Below are positions 1 to 10,615 of a stretch of 64,000 nt of DNA, piece by piece. The position numbers and the translations under genes are program-made. This stretch comes from Flavobacterium sp. SM15 (GTDB taxonomy: Bacteria; Bacteroidota; Bacteroidia; Flavobacteriales; Flavobacteriaceae), in contig NZ_JAKLTO010000001.1 of NCBI RefSeq assembly GCF_022012335.1, positions 372,001-436,000 of the forward strand. Reading direction: 5' to 3'. The notes beneath the pieces were generated by a model. The model was not told where the DNA came from. It made no database searches and was given only the letters and a program-made list of their open reading frames with translations. Each line of letters starts with the position of its first letter. The stretch's first letter is position 1.

Positions 1-583
1 TAAGCCTGGTGGAAATTTTAAGCACATTTCTATAGTTGTGGTCGGTAATAATGATCCCTTTATGTTGCGTTGCATCGGTTATTAATTGGTTTACCTGTTC
101 CAACATAAGTGGCGATAACCCATTGTAAGGTTCGTCCAACAAAGCAAATTTAGATGCGCTGGACAAAACAAGTTTTATTTCAAGATAACGAAGTTCTCCT
201 GTGGAAAGACGATCAATTTTTTTATCCAAAAGTCCTTGAAGGAATGCATCGGTATTAAAAGTACTTCTTCTAGACTTTTCAACCGTCAAGGCAATGGCTT
301 TCTTTACCGTAAAATGTTTCGGAATAAAATGATTTTGGGACAAATAACTAACTTCCTTAAGCAGCTCTGAGGTTTTGTATTTGGTTTTCCAGTCAATGCG
401 AATAAATTTTTCATCGGCGGCTACCAACCCAAAGATGATCTTCAGAAGTGTGGATTTTCCGGAACCGTTTCTGCCAAGTAAACCGATAACTTCACCGGTT
501 TCACATTTTAAAAACACATCTGAAAGCACCTTTTTATGGCCTAAGGTTTTCTGAACACTGTCAACCTCTAAAACATGTTTCAT
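1..583 (-). CDS. ABC transporter ATP-binding protein (partial, C-terminus beyond window)
   Basis: This is the ATPase subunit of an ABC transporter; the substrate cannot be told. Reading down from the ATG at 581-583, the Walker A motif is GLLGRNGSGKST, the signature is LSTGELRYLE, Walker B is KFALLDEPYNG and a switch histidine lies in TDHN. The last codons run off the left edge, so length and terminus are unknown. Its ATG overlaps the TGA of the upstream small membrane protein (ATGA, 580-583), which suggests translational coupling and that the two products form one complex. The signature has TG rather than the usual SGGQ, as in several divergent Bacteroidota ATPases. Confidence 0.85.
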   Translation of the reverse strand, partial: MKHVLEVDSVQKTLGHKKVLSDVFLKCETGEVIGLLGRNGSGKSTLLKIIFGLVAADEKFIRIDWKTKYKTSELLKEVSYLSQNHFIPKHFTVKKAIALTVEKSRRSTFNTDAFLQGLLDKKIDRLSTGELRYLEIKLVLSSASKFALLDEPYNGLSPLMLEQVNQLITDATQHKGIIITDHNYRNVLKISTRL

Positions 584-918
584 AAGCTTTTAAAAATAAA
601 AACGTAAATACAACTTAGGATAAGTGCAACTAAAAAATTAATCAGCAAGGAAGAACCCCAAAGCGCTAGACGTGATAAACCGTTATTAAAGTAAAACAAA
701 TACTCCTCTTTGCTCTTTACTTCCTTAATGGCCAGACTCGTGATGAACCCAAAACTGACAAACATCAAAATTGATTCTGAAAATCCTCCGAAAAGAAAAC
801 CCGTCAAAGACAAAAGCACATTGACTGTTAAAGTAGTGCTGTAAAACGCTGCTATGTTAAGTAATTTTCTGATGTTTTTTTGATAAAGAACTTCATTTTT
901 CAGGAATAAAATTCTCAA
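580..918 (-). CDS. small integral membrane protein, probable ABC partner
   Basis: A 112-residue hydrophobic protein with about three membrane segments (roughly residues 22-46, 49-64 and 82-110) separated by a short charged loop (KEVKSKEEY). I do not recognise a family. The start is a TTG at 916-918, since no in-frame ATG comes before residue 52. The gene begins 14 bases after the AddB-like gene and overlaps the ABC ATPase by four bases, so it probably supplies the membrane part of that transporter or a regulator of it. It is too short to be a typical complete permease. Confidence 0.6.
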   Translation of the reverse strand: MRILFLKNEVLYQKNIRKLLNIAAFYSTTLTVNVLLSLTGFLFGGFSESILMFVSFGFITSLAIKEVKSKEEYLFYFNNGLSRLALWGSSLLINFLVALILSCIYVFIFKSL

Positions 919-932
919 AGAGGTGTTAAATT

Positions 933-3695
933 TTAGTTCAATTTTTCCTCAAAGGAAACTTCAGGATTCAGAATCTCGTTAATTAAGTGGATAATTTCCG
1001 TTTTGAAATCTGCCAACACTTCCGTTCCAATCAAGGTGTCTGCCGATCTGTCTTCTTTAAAACCAAAAGGCATAAACCCAGCTTTCATGTTTTTAAAAGA
1101 AATAATACCCGCCTCGAGTTCCAGACCGTTAAGCTGCTCTTCATACATCAAAGCATAACAAAGCAACTGGATAATTTTATCATTTTTGATCTCGGAAGTA
1201 AGTCCGTTCCAGCTTTTTAACTGAACGTTTCGAAGTTCTACCTTACCGGTTTTATAGTCAATGATTCGGATTTTCCCATTTCGTTGCTCAATACGATCTA
1301 CATTTCCGGCAATTTTCACAGGGTAAGGCAAACGCTGATCTTCCAACAAACAATCCAAAGAGGTTTCCAAAGCAAGTACCTTAACAGCATCTCCTGCTTG
1401 AATATTTTTCTTTTCTTCGCTGAGGAAATTGAAAACGTTACGCTTAGCCACTTCAAAAGCCAGCAGGTTTTTTCCTTTTTTGATTTCGCCTTCTTTATAA
1501 ACTTCCCGGAATTGTCGCTCCACTTCTTCATTTGCCTTTGAGAACATTTCATCAAGGAGTTCCACGGTAAGAAAACGATTCAGTAATGGCTTGTACAATT
1601 CCTCCAAAACACCATGAATAATTGTTCCCAAGGTGTTTAAAGCGATGTTTTCCTCAACCTCTTCCACTTCCGAAATGCGCAAGACGCGTTGATTGTAAAA
1701 CTGAATGGGATTTCGAATGTAACTGGTTAGTCCGGAAGGTGAAAACCCTTTATCCGTAGCAATTTCCTTTAAACGTTCCATAACCTTTTTCGACTTCGGA
1801 ATCTGTACTGGTTCGTAGGCTTTATCAGGCAAATAAGCGTTGAAAATTTGATTTGTAATGGTGTGTTTAGGTTGTCGTTCAATTTCCAATTGCGTAATGA
1901 AACGGCTTTTTTCTCCAGCATCCAACCCCTCACTTTCAGTGTTGTACAACAAATAAATGTTCTTAGCCCTTAAAAGCAAATGATAAAAATGATAGCAGTA
2001 AATGGCATCTTTTTCCTTATAAGTCGGTAAGCCCAATTCGCGTTTTACATCATACGGAATAAACGAATTGGTAGATTTACCGGCAGGAAAAACACCTTCA
2101 TTCATTGAGGTGATGATTACATTTTCAAAGTCAAGAACCCGACTTTCCAATACGCCCATAATCTGCAGCCCGGAAAGTGGCTCGCCTTCAAAGGAAACTT
2201 CAGCCAGATCGATAATCTGCTTATAAATAGTATGCAGGGTAGCAATGGAATCGATCTTAGAATAAGTTTCACAATACGTAATAAGTTTGTTGAGTACTTT
2301 AAAAACAGAATGCAGAAAGGCTTTGGCAATTTTATCGTCTTCCGTATCGTTTGATAAGTTACTTTTGATCACCAGCAATAACTCCGATAAGCGTTTGGTC
2401 ACTAAAAGCGCATCGTCTTCCCAACGTTCAAAAAGAAGCTTGAACAAGGCAGTCGGCTCAGGATTCATTCCCACAAAATGCTGTTGCGATAAAAAAGTAA
2501 TATTGTTTTTATTGATGATTTGAACTACCTCCTTTGCCTTAACATAAGGCTCAATCAAAGGATGCGTGAGCACCTCAAGCACTTCTTTGTAATAAAACGT
2601 ATAACTTTTGGCGTTACGTTGAAGAGCATTGGCATGCAATTTAAAGAGCTTACCGACCAAAATTTGCGCCGGATTGTTTTTACTGCCATAACCCATAGTG
2701 ATGTTTAGACTCGTTACCGAATCCGGCAAGGCATACAAAGCGGGAATCAATAAATTTTCTTCTCCTAGAACTAAAGCGGTTTTATCCAGACTTGCACCCT
2801 CGGCCTGAATTCCCTCAATAATCTTACCGGCAATTTTAGCCTGACCGATAGTTTTTGGGGTTCCGATAATGCGAATGTTTTTGGCTTGGGAAAACTCCTT
2901 TACTAACCATTCAAAGGGAGTACTGGTATATTGCTTCCACTCTTTTCTGAACCTTCGGATAAAAAGCCCGGCATCGTGAAAGGAGTCGTTAAGGAAAGTC
3001 TCATCAATATCCCAGTAGATTTTGGCCTGGTCATTAAAAAGCAACTGCTGAATGATTTTTTCTTCTGCCTGATTTAAAGCATTGAATCCGGCAAAAATCA
3101 ACTTTTTAACCCCTAGAGTCTCCGAAAAATGATTAAGGTTCTCCACTGCCTCCCTATATATAAGTCCTTGATAGCCTATTCCCTTAATCAGAAGATGCTG
3201 GTAGAAGCTAGCATAATATTCAGGAAGCTTACTCCAAAACTCCAAATGATTATCGATTAAGCGTGTGGTCTGTGAAGCTTCCAAATCCCAACGCTTCAAT
3301 ACTTCAATATCTTTTAAGTAACTGAAAACATGATTTGGCGGTAACAGGTAACGATCGATTTCATTAAAATCCTGTAACAGTGTTTTTCCCCAATTGGCAA
3401 AAAGTTCGAAATCCTGTTGTTTTTCCAACGGCGTGATGGAAAGATAAACGTTGTAAAATTCAAACAACAATTCAATAGGATCAGCATTGCGAATGCCCGA
3501 CACATCTTGAACAAAATCCTCAATACTTATAATTTCAGGAGCAAAAACAGTCTCCGGTAATTGACGCTTCAACGCTTCAATTAAAAAAACCTTAGCCCTT
3601 TTATTTGGCAAAATAATCTGAACTGCATCCAGAGATTCTCCAAATTGGCGAACCAGTTCAGCACTTAATGTATCAAGGAAAGTAGGATTTGTCAT
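933..3695 (-). CDS. addB: AddB-like PD-(D/E)XK nuclease/helicase subunit
   Basis: A 920-residue protein of the kind annotated in Bacteroidota as PD-(D/E)XK nuclease family and equivalent to AddB of the AddAB double-strand-break resection complex. The N-terminus has the degenerate ATPase motif LPNKRAKVFL. The C-terminus carries the nuclease signature: GNVDRIE (about 797-803) followed by IIDYKTG, with D813 and K815 as the expected metal and catalytic residues. The four cysteines that hold an iron-sulfur cluster in Bacillus AddB are not evident. Its likely partner, the AddA-like protein, lies 2.8 kb upstream on the same strand, separated by ompA-like and kbl. The symbol is by analogy. Confidence 0.75.
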   Translation of the reverse strand: MTNPTFLDTLSAELVRQFGESLDAVQIILPNKRAKVFLIEALKRQLPETVFAPEIISIEDFVQDVSGIRNADPIELLFEFYNVYLSITPLEKQQDFELFANWGKTLLQDFNEIDRYLLPPNHVFSYLKDIEVLKRWDLEASQTTRLIDNHLEFWSKLPEYYASFYQHLLIKGIGYQGLIYREAVENLNHFSETLGVKKLIFAGFNALNQAEEKIIQQLLFNDQAKIYWDIDETFLNDSFHDAGLFIRRFRKEWKQYTSTPFEWLVKEFSQAKNIRIIGTPKTIGQAKIAGKIIEGIQAEGASLDKTALVLGEENLLIPALYALPDSVTSLNITMGYGSKNNPAQILVGKLFKLHANALQRNAKSYTFYYKEVLEVLTHPLIEPYVKAKEVVQIINKNNITFLSQQHFVGMNPEPTALFKLLFERWEDDALLVTKRLSELLLVIKSNLSNDTEDDKIAKAFLHSVFKVLNKLITYCETYSKIDSIATLHTIYKQIIDLAEVSFEGEPLSGLQIMGVLESRVLDFENVIITSMNEGVFPAGKSTNSFIPYDVKRELGLPTYKEKDAIYCYHFYHLLLRAKNIYLLYNTESEGLDAGEKSRFITQLEIERQPKHTITNQIFNAYLPDKAYEPVQIPKSKKVMERLKEIATDKGFSPSGLTSYIRNPIQFYNQRVLRISEVEEVEENIALNTLGTIIHGVLEELYKPLLNRFLTVELLDEMFSKANEEVERQFREVYKEGEIKKGKNLLAFEVAKRNVFNFLSEEKKNIQAGDAVKVLALETSLDCLLEDQRLPYPVKIAGNVDRIEQRNGKIRIIDYKTGKVELRNVQLKSWNGLTSEIKNDKIIQLLCYALMYEEQLNGLELEAGIISFKNMKAGFMPFGFKEDRSADTLIGTEVLADFKTEIIHLINEILNPEVSFEEKLN

Positions 3696-3705
3696 AGGAT
3701 AAAAA

Positions 3706-3734
3706 TAAAAAAACGCCCCGAAATTCGGAGCGTT
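3706..3734 (-). terminator. intrinsic terminator of the OmpA-family gene
   Basis: On the minus strand, arms AAACGCTCCGAA and TTCGGGGCGTTT (one mismatch) form a stem and are followed by a run of seven T. It lies just after the OmpA-family stop and just before the AddB-like start, so it should separate strong porin expression from the repair gene. Confidence 0.8.
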
Positions 3735-3756
3735 TTCTTAATTTATTTAGAGGTGA

Positions 3757-5163
3757 TTAGTTAACTAATTTAACTTCTACACGTCTGTTGTTTGCTTTAC
3801 CTTTAGCAGTTTTGTTAGAATCGATTGGTTTAGCCTCACCGTAACCTTCAGAAGTTAATCTGTCAGCAGCGATACCGTGATCGATTAAGTAAGTTTTAAC
3901 TGCAGCAGCTCTATCTTTAGATAATTTCAAGTTAGCAGCATCTTTACCATCTGAATCTGTGTGACCTTCGATAGAGAATTTAGATGTTGGGTACTCTTTT
4001 AAGATCGCAGCGATAGACTCTAAAACTGGGTAAGTTTGTTTTTGGAAAGAAGACTTACCAGAGTTGAACAAGATCGTTTTAGCGTAAGCGTTTAATTTTT
4101 TGATAGCATCTTCAGATACTTCAGGACATCCGTTGTTAGCAACAGTTCCTTTTACGTCTGGACATTTATCATCTTTGTCAGCTACACCGTCTCCGTCTGT
4201 ATCAGGCCAAGGACAACCAGCGTTTTCTCTAGGACCTTTAACGTCAACACATTTGTCATCTTTATCAGCTACACCGTCTCCGTCTGTATCAGGACAACCT
4301 TGCATAGCAGCAGGACCAGCAACTTCAGGACAAGCATCGTCTTTGTCTACGATTCCGTCTCCGTCAGTATCAGGACATCCGTTGAATTCTTTAGGACCAG
4401 CAACTTCTGGACAAGAATCATCTTTATCAGCGATACCGTCAGCGTCTGTATCAGGACACCCTTGGAATTCTTTTAAACCAGCAACTTCTGGACAAGCGTC
4501 ATCTTTATCATAGATTCCGTCTCCGTCTGTATCTTTACCTCCAAATTTGAAAGTAAGACCTGCGAAATGCTGTAAGTGAGAAGCAACATCTACATCTGGA
4601 GTTCTTGTATCGTCAAATGAATGCTTGTAAGTCGATTGTAAAGATAAACCAACTTGCTCAGTAAACCAGAAGTTGAAACCTAAACCTCCATTTACAGTTC
4701 CTGTAGAAGCATCACCTAAGAAAGTGTAACCTCCACCAACGTGCAAATATGGATCTAACCATTTAGATTTTAACATATCCATAAAGCTATACTTGATAAC
4801 TCCATCGATACCGTAGTACATTAAATCACCAGGGTTCCCTACTGGATAGTCACCTGGATTAGTCATTCTTTCCCCAACGAATTTGTCAATTTTGTTAACA
4901 GATCCTGTTACACCAAAAGAGAAATTGTTACCAACGTGTCTTGAAACGTTCACGTAAGATACTGAAGGAAGGATGTTCCAATACTTGTTTGCATTAAAAT
5001 ACTGAGAAAACTGATCTTCTACTTTAGAAGCAGCACTCACTCTACCACCATCTACTGCGTTCGCACCAAATGAGATAGCCCATGGATTGTTACTATCCTG
5101 TGCTTGAGCGTTTAAACCTGCAAACATAAGAGCAGCAACAAATAATCTGTTTAGATGTTTCAT
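3757..5163 (-). CDS. OmpA-family outer membrane protein with thrombospondin type 3 repeats
   Basis: A 468-residue outer membrane protein. Residues 1-22 are a signal peptide ending AQAQ. Residues up to about 210 look like a beta-barrel with alternating aromatic strands. About 211-344 contain five calcium-binding thrombospondin type 3 units of the form DTDGDGIxDKDDxCPEVAG, each with a cysteine pair. The end is an OmpA peptidoglycan-binding domain ([17 protein letters not shown]). This matches abundant Flavobacterium OmpA/P60-type porins that tie the outer membrane to the cell wall. It is monocistronic, with a well-matched promoter and its own terminator, as expected for a highly expressed protein. 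Confidence 0.93.
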   Translation of the reverse strand: MKHLNRLFVAALMFAGLNAQAQDSNNPWAISFGANAVDGGRVSAASKVEDQFSQYFNANKYWNILPSVSYVNVSRHVGNNFSFGVTGSVNKIDKFVGERMTNPGDYPVGNPGDLMYYGIDGVIKYSFMDMLKSKWLDPYLHVGGGYTFLGDASTGTVNGGLGFNFWFTEQVGLSLQSTYKHSFDDTRTPDVDVASHLQHFAGLTFKFGGKDTDGDGIYDKDDACPEVAGLKEFQGCPDTDADGIADKDDSCPEVAGPKEFNGCPDTDGDGIVDKDDACPEVAGPAAMQGCPDTDGDGVADKDDKCVDVKGPRENAGCPWPDTDGDGVADKDDKCPDVKGTVANNGCPEVSEDAIKKLNAYAKTILFNSGKSSFQKQTYPVLESIAAILKEYPTSKFSIEGHTDSDGKDAANLKLSKDRAAAVKTYLIDHGIAADRLTSEGYGEAKPIDSNKTAKGKANNRRVEVKLVN

Positions 5164-5200
5164 ACTTTTTTTATTTAATTACAATACGTTATAATTGAGA

Positions 5201-5231
5201 CAAAAATAAGAGGTTAATAATTAACTACAAA
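5201..5231 (-). promoter_or_regulatory. predicted promoter of the OmpA-family gene
   Basis: On the minus strand TTTG (5228-5231) is followed after 19 bases by TATTTTTG (5201-5208), matching the Bacteroidota -33/-7 consensus TTTG and TAnnTTTG with normal spacing. The box ends 38 bases before the ATG. Confidence 0.7.
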
Positions 5232-5276
5232 GACTTTCGTTAAAAAAATCGCATTTTCTTACTAAAAATTATTTAA

Positions 5277-6467
5277 TTAGATCACTTTTAGCATTTTTCC
5301 CACCTCAGTAAAAGCTGAAACCGCTTTATCCAAATGTTCTTTGGAATGTCCGGCAGAAAGCTGTACACGAATTCGCGCCTTATCTTTCGGCACTACCGGG
5401 AAGAAAAATCCGATTACATAAATTCCTTTTTTCAAGAGCTCATCTGCCATAACCTGAGACAATTTCGCATCGTATAACATCACCGGCACTATAGCCGAAT
5501 CTCCATCAATAATATCAAAACCGGCTTGTTTCATCCCTTCCTTGAAATAATTGGTATTCCACTCCAATTTATCGCGCAACGAAGTGTCTTTTTCCAACAA
5601 TTCAAATACTTTAATGGAAGCTCCAACAATAGACGGTGCCAATGAGTTCGAGAACAAATACGGACGGGAACGTTGGCGTAAAATTTCAATGATTTCTTTT
5701 TTAGCTGTAGTATAACCACCCATTGCACCTCCCAAAGCTTTCCCTAAAGTTCCGGTAATAATGTCCACACGGCCCATCACACCTTTAGCCTCCAAAGTTC
5801 CTTTTCCAGTCGCTCCGATAAAACCGGCTGCGTGGCATTCGTCTACCATCACCATAGCATCGTATTTATCAGCAAGGTCACAAATCTTATCCAGTGGCGC
5901 TACCAATCCGTCCATAGAGAACACTCCGTCGGTTACGATTAACTTAAAGCGATGACCGGCTTCAGTAGCTTTAATAAGCTGCGCTTCCAAGTCTGCCATA
6001 TTGTTGTTTTCATAACGGTAACGCGCCGCTTTACACAAACGCACCCCGTCAATGATCGAAGCATGGTTCAAGCTATCAGAAATAATACAGTCTTCCTCTC
6101 CTAACAAAGGCTCAAAAACTCCTCCGTTGGCATCAAAAGCAGCGGCGTATAAAATGGTATCTTCGGTACCGTAGAAATCGGCAATTTTTTGTTCAAGGGT
6201 TTTGTGAATGTCCTGAGTTCCGCAGATAAAACGCACTGACGACATCCCAAAGCCGTGGGTATCCAAAGCATCTTTAGCAGCCTGAACCACTTCTGGATGC
6301 GACGATAATCCTAAATAATTGTTGGCGCAGAAATTCAAAACCGTTTCACCGTTCACGGTAATTTCCGCTCCTTGTGGCGAAGTGATGATGCGCTCTTTTT
6401 TGTACAATCCGTTTTCCTGAATCGTTTTTAACTCATTTTGCAAATGGTCTTTTATTTTCCCGTACAT
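5277..6467 (-). CDS. kbl: glycine C-acetyltransferase (2-amino-3-ketobutyrate CoA ligase)
   Basis: A 396-residue PLP enzyme of the alpha-oxoamine synthase family. It cleaves 2-amino-3-ketobutyrate with CoA to glycine and acetyl-CoA in threonine breakdown. The PLP lysine is K243 in [10 protein letters not shown]; the cofactor-binding aspartate and following histidine are in VDECHAAG (209-214). Length and the N-terminal substrate-loop sequence [10 protein letters not shown] fit Kbl better than the related KBL/BioF/HemA paralogues. The threonine dehydrogenase that normally feeds it is not adjacent. The ATG is well placed, 35 bases after the AddA-like stop. Confidence 0.9.
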   Translation of the reverse strand: MYGKIKDHLQNELKTIQENGLYKKERIITSPQGAEITVNGETVLNFCANNYLGLSSHPEVVQAAKDALDTHGFGMSSVRFICGTQDIHKTLEQKIADFYGTEDTILYAAAFDANGGVFEPLLGEEDCIISDSLNHASIIDGVRLCKAARYRYENNNMADLEAQLIKATEAGHRFKLIVTDGVFSMDGLVAPLDKICDLADKYDAMVMVDECHAAGFIGATGKGTLEAKGVMGRVDIITGTLGKALGGAMGGYTTAKKEIIEILRQRSRPYLFSNSLAPSIVGASIKVFELLEKDTSLRDKLEWNTNYFKEGMKQAGFDIIDGDSAIVPVMLYDAKLSQVMADELLKKGIYVIGFFFPVVPKDKARIRVQLSAGHSKEHLDKAVSAFTEVGKMLKVI

Positions 6468-6502
6468 GCTTTTATGTTTAAGGTTTGTAGTTTGTGTTTG
6501 GA

Positions 6503-9500
6503 TTACAAATGTACTATTTCTAATTTTTCTCCTATATACACCAGCGTTTTTTTCTCCACAACATAACCCATTTCCTGCAATGCTTTTTCGTACTCCAACA
6601 ACTGTTTTTCATATTTAGTCTGATGCGCCCCGGTTTTATAATCCAGTAAATAGGCCGCATTATCCTTCACAGATACACGATCCGGCTTAATGGTAGCGGT
6701 TCCTTTTTTAATAATTGCCTGCTCGTTAAAAACTTTATTATCCGAAGAAAAGAACACCTCCAGCTCCGGATGCGTAACAATTTCCTGCAAAGTCACTAAA
6801 ACTTCTTGCTTTTGCGACTCGGTAATTAATCCGTTTTCAATTGCTTTTGTTGTGGCCAAATCGATATCGGTTTCGGTTTTTACAAATGACAAAATTTCGT
6901 GCATTACATTTCCGAATTCGATGGCTTTGATCTGATCGGTTCCCCACATTAAAGCTTCACGCTGGGCAATTTTGATTTTCTTCGGATTAAAAATTTCGTT
7001 AACAATTTCAATGGTTGGCTGCTTTTCCTTCCCTTTTCCTACTTCGGAAAGGCGTTCTTTCTTACCAAAATCAAATTCCATTTTCCCCTCTTCATATTTT
7101 TTTACAAAGTCAAGATATTTGATAAAATAAGACGACATATTGTTGGTCAACTCCCCTTTCGCGCTCAGATTTTTGCCGGAAATAATGTAAAGCTGCTCTT
7201 CGGCTCTGGTAAGCGCTACGTACAATACATTAATATTATCCAGCAATTCTTCCTGACTCTTTTCATTATAAATTTCTGAAGCTTTTTCTCCGTATTCAGC
7301 CACTTCTTTTTTAGTGTCGACCAGTGCTTTAGGAAGATTCAGGTTTTCGTCTTCCAGATCCAGCCACATTTTGTTTCGTGGTTTTTTGGCGTAATCTTCT
7401 TCGGCAAAGGGAAAAATCACCACCGGAAATTCCAGCCCTTTAGATTTGTGAATGGTCATGATTCGTACCGCATCGTTCCCTTCCGGCGAAGGAATACTGA
7501 ATTTCGAACCGTTGTTGTCCCAATACTCCAGAAAATCCGCAATACTCGACTGAATCCTTACATCGCGCTCAAGCACCAAGTCCATAAAATACTGCACGTA
7601 AGAAACCGTACTTTTTTCCTTGATGAACGTCGAAACAATAATTTCAACCGCTTCATACAACGATTTTTTACGGCAATTTTTAAACGAAATCGACATTCCG
7701 AACTCCTCCAGCCATGCTTCCAGTACTTCTTCTGAAAATTTTGCCATTCCGGTTTCGATAAAATCATGAATCGGGAATTCGGTTTGTTTGTTTCTGGCGA
7801 TAAAATAAAGCACGGCCGCTTTGGCTTCTTTGTCGTTATTGTTTTTTAGGTAACGAAGCACGTTCAAGATCAGCTTTACTTCGGTGGCATTTTCAATTAA
7901 AAGGGTTTCCGAGGAAAGAATCGGAATGTCGTTTTCGGTTAAATAATTCGCCAAGGCTACTCCGGAATCTCTTTTTCGGGTAAGCAACACCATATCCCGA
8001 TACTGAAAACCTTGCGCTTTTACTTTATTTATGGTAGCCAGTGTGGCTTTTAGATACAATTGTGTTTTATCGTCGGCTTCCTCATCCGTGCTTTCATCGG
8101 ATTTCTCAACTTTCGGAATAAAAGAAATGTTCACATAACCGCCTTTTTTGGCATTGGTTTCCTGATGACTTTTGTTGCGGTACAACTCCTGATAATCTTC
8201 ATTGGCAAATTCATCGGCCAACATAGCAAAGAACGCATTGTTGAATTCAATTACTTCCGAATAACTTCTGAAATTCCGTTCCAATCTTACCACGCCTTTG
8301 TCTTTGTTGGAAAACGGATTTTCATCGTGACTTAAGCTGATGAACTGCTCGGCTTTTCCACCACGCCAACGGTAAATCGATTGTTTGGGATCGCCTACAA
8401 TCATTAATGAGCCGCGCGTACCCGACAAATCTTCTGAAGCCAGCGCATTATCAATTAACGGAACCAAGTTGTGCCACTGCATTTGAGAAGTATCCTGAAA
8501 CTCGTCAATAAAAAAATGCCTGTACCGCTCCCCCAATCGCTCGTAAATAAACGGTGCGGGCTGGTTTTGTATTTCTTTGTGAATGATAGCATTGAATTCG
8601 GAAATCGACAAGATATTTTGGTCTTTTTGAATCGTTTCCAACTCCTGTGCAATCGAATTCAAAAGCGATAAGGGCGTAATGTTTTTCTGAAAAGCCGAAT
8701 AGAAATTTTTCTTCTCATAATTTTTATAGACTTTGGCCAGAATTGCTATCAATTCAGGCGCAATACTTTCAATTACGGTTTTGTCTTTAGCTCCTTTTTT
8801 AATTGCAATCGCTTCCGGTTCCCTGAATTTATGGTTATTAGCTTTGGGATCGTTGTTTGCGATAAAATTCAAATGTTTTGGAAACGTACCATAAGGAAAT
8901 GATGCTTCATCCACTCCGCTATTCTTCAATAATTGCAACGCTTCATTAGCTAAACTTGCCGAAATCTCTTCCAGTTGTTTTATTGCTTCGGATAATTTGT
9001 CCCGAATTACCAAAAATTCATCGATGGTTTTCTCATGAAAATGCGAGATTTCGTTACGGTTGTTTTCGTTTACCAGCAGTTTGCTCACATCAAGCAATTC
9101 GTGGGTTACGTCCCAGCTTTTATCGCTATCGGTTTTATCAATAGAGAAATCAACCAGAATTTTGGTTAGCAATTCATCTTCACCGGCTTTGGCAATAATT
9201 GCATCTACGGCTTTCTGTAAAAGAAGGTCGGTTTCCAACGATACGTCAAAAGTTTGCGGAAGGCCTAAATCATGGGCAAAAGTTCGAATGACTTTGTGGG
9301 TGAACTTGTCAATGGTGGAAATATCGAACGCCGCGTAATTATGGATGATATTTTTGATAATCGCCTTTGATTTATCTTTAAGGGTAGCCATCGACAATTT
9401 GGTTTCCTCCGAGATGTTTTTCATGAAATCCTGTGCTTTTTCACTTGGATTGTCTTTCGAAAACTCGTGCAAAGAAGAAACAATACGGCTTTTCATCTCC

Positions 9501-9655
9501 TCAACCGCTTTGTTGGTAAAAGTGATGGCCAGGATTTTTTTATACGCATCGTTAGTATCCGAAAGCATCAGAATTTTTAAATATTCTTTTACCAGCGTAT
9601 AGGTTTTTCCGGAACCGGCAGAAGCGTCGTAAAGGGTGAAGGCGTGTTTATTCAA
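6503..9655 (-). CDS. addA: AddA-like UvrD/Rep helicase with C-terminal nuclease domain
   Basis: A 1050-residue superfamily 1 helicase-nuclease for double-strand-break processing. Walker A is ASAGSGKT at residues 11-18; the DEXX-box motif [11 protein letters not shown] sits near residue 384; later helicase motifs include [12 protein letters not shown] and [15 protein letters not shown]. The C-terminus has a PD-(D/E)XK nuclease with GNVMHEIL and LLDYKTG (D1005, K1007). This is the AddA/RecB arrangement. The start is a TTG at 9653-9655, because an in-frame stop lies just upstream and no ATG precedes the Walker motif. It pairs functionally with the AddB-like gene, though ompA-like and kbl intervene. 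Confidence 0.85.
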   Translation of the reverse strand: MNKHAFTLYDASAGSGKTYTLVKEYLKILMLSDTNDAYKKILAITFTNKAVEEMKSRIVSSLHEFSKDNPSEKAQDFMKNISEETKLSMATLKDKSKAIIKNIIHNYAAFDISTIDKFTHKVIRTFAHDLGLPQTFDVSLETDLLLQKAVDAIIAKAGEDELLTKILVDFSIDKTDSDKSWDVTHELLDVSKLLVNENNRNEISHFHEKTIDEFLVIRDKLSEAIKQLEEISASLANEALQLLKNSGVDEASFPYGTFPKHLNFIANNDPKANNHKFREPEAIAIKKGAKDKTVIESIAPELIAILAKVYKNYEKKNFYSAFQKNITPLSLLNSIAQELETIQKDQNILSISEFNAIIHKEIQNQPAPFIYERLGERYRHFFIDEFQDTSQMQWHNLVPLIDNALASEDLSGTRGSLMIVGDPKQSIYRWRGGKAEQFISLSHDENPFSNKDKGVVRLERNFRSYSEVIEFNNAFFAMLADEFANEDYQELYRNKSHQETNAKKGGYVNISFIPKVEKSDESTDEEADDKTQLYLKATLATINKVKAQGFQYRDMVLLTRKRDSGVALANYLTENDIPILSSETLLIENATEVKLILNVLRYLKNNNDKEAKAAVLYFIARNKQTEFPIHDFIETGMAKFSEEVLEAWLEEFGMSISFKNCRKKSLYEAVEIIVSTFIKEKSTVSYVQYFMDLVLERDVRIQSSIADFLEYWDNNGSKFSIPSPEGNDAVRIMTIHKSKGLEFPVVIFPFAEEDYAKKPRNKMWLDLEDENLNLPKALVDTKKEVAEYGEKASEIYNEKSQEELLDNINVLYVALTRAEEQLYIISGKNLSAKGELTNNMSSYFIKYLDFVKKYEEGKMEFDFGKKERLSEVGKGKEKQPTIEIVNEIFNPKKIKIAQREALMWGTDQIKAIEFGNVMHEILSFVKTETDIDLATTKAIENGLITESQKQEVLVTLQEIVTHPELEVFFSSDNKVFNEQAIIKKGTATIKPDRVSVKDNAAYLLDYKTGAHQTKYEKQLLEYEKALQEMGYVVEKKTLVYIGEKLEIVHL

Positions 9656-9731
9656 CTTTTTTAAATTATTAAATTGAGTTTATTAATCAAGGTATAGAGA
9701 ATTACTATTTTCTTTTACGAAGATAAATTTA

Positions 9732-9739
9732 TAATTTTG
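9732..9739 (+). promoter_or_regulatory. possible -7 box of sodA
   Basis: TAATTTTG fits the TAnnTTTG consensus 37 bases before the sodA ATG. No convincing -33 TTTG is seen at 17-23 bases, so this is a half-supported promoter. Confidence 0.35.
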
Positions 9740-9776
9740 AATGAATTTAATTATTAATCTTTAAATATAAAACATC

Positions 9777-10382
9777 ATGGCATTCGAGTTACCAAAATTA
9801 CCATACGCTTATGACGCTTTAGAGCCGCACATCGACGCGCGCACTATGGAAATCCACCATTCTAAACACCATAACGCCTACATTACCAACTTAAACGCAG
9901 CTATCGCTGGAACGGATTTAGAAGGAAAATCAATTGAAGACATCCTTAAAAATCTTGATATGAACAATATGGCAGTACGTAACAACGGTGGTGGACACTA
10001 CAACCATACTATGTTCTGGGAAATCATGGCTCCAAACGCTGGTGGTTTACCAACAGGTGAATTGGCAGACGCTATCAACGCAGCTTTTGGTTCTTTCGAA
10101 GAATTTAAAGCACAATTCGCTAAAGCTGGAGCAACTCGTTTCGGATCTGGTTGGGCTTGGTTGTGTGTAAAAGACGGAAAACTGGAAGTTTGTTCAACGC
10201 CTAATCAAGACAACCCAATCATGCCGGGCGTACCTTGTGGAGGTCAGCCAATTTTAGGAATGGACGTTTGGGAACACGCTTACTACTTAAACTACCAAAA
10301 CAGAAGACCGGATTATATTGAGGCGTTCTTTAATGTAATCAACTGGGCGGAAGTAGCTAAACGTTACGCAGCAGCGAAATAA
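9777..10382 (+). CDS. sodA: superoxide dismutase, Mn-type Fe/Mn family
   Basis: A 201-residue cytoplasmic enzyme that dismutates superoxide to hydrogen peroxide and oxygen. The four metal ligands are H27 (MEIHHSKHH), H77 (GGGHYNH), D163 and H167 ([10 protein letters not shown]). Metal preference can be read from sequence: a glycine at position 73 and a glutamine at 144 (NQDNP) match the MnSOD pattern rather than the Gln69-type FeSOD pattern, though Bacteroidota enzymes can be cambialistic. It has no signal peptide. It is transcribed alone, divergent from the AddA-like gene, and ends at a strong terminator. Confidence 0.95.
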   Translation: MAFELPKLPYAYDALEPHIDARTMEIHHSKHHNAYITNLNAAIAGTDLEGKSIEDILKNLDMNNMAVRNNGGGHYNHTMFWEIMAPNAGGLPTGELADAINAAFGSFEEFKAQFAKAGATRFGSGWAWLCVKDGKLEVCSTPNQDNPIMPGVPCGGQPILGMDVWEHAYYLNYQNRRPDYIEAFFNVINWAEVAKRYAAAK

Positions 10383-10400
10383 AAACTGCTTTATAAAAAT

Positions 10401-10433
10401 AAAAAAGCGTTCATTAACCTGAACGCTTTTTTT
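10401..10433 (+). terminator. terminator of sodA
   Basis: AAAAAAGCGTTCA, a six-base loop, then TGAACGCTTTTTTT. The flanking A and T runs make it usable in both directions. Confidence 0.85.
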
Positions 10434-10460
10434 ATGCGGTATAACTAACTTTAAAAATAA

Positions 10461-10487
10461 AAAGGTGGAATTTCTTCCACCCTTTTT
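10461..10487. terminator. second bidirectional hairpin between sodA and purF
   Basis: GGTGGAA, loop TTTC, TTCCACC, flanked by A and T runs on both sides. It lies 129 bases past the purF stop and probably ends the minus-strand purF transcript. Confidence 0.7.
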
Positions 10488-10615
10488 GCCCCAAATCTAC
10501 CATAAACTTAACCTACTAATGCTATGGTGATACGAATGTATGGCGAGGTTTCTCATCGTTCAAAAAAATCAGATAAACTGCATATAAAGTCGACGAAAAA
10601 CACATTTGTCAGATT

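Noticed and set aside
4100..4513. 137-codon plus-strand ORF opposite the OmpA-family gene, rich in S, G and P
   Set aside because: It is the mirror of the repeated thrombospondin type 3 codons; its repeats copy those of the real gene and it has no start context.
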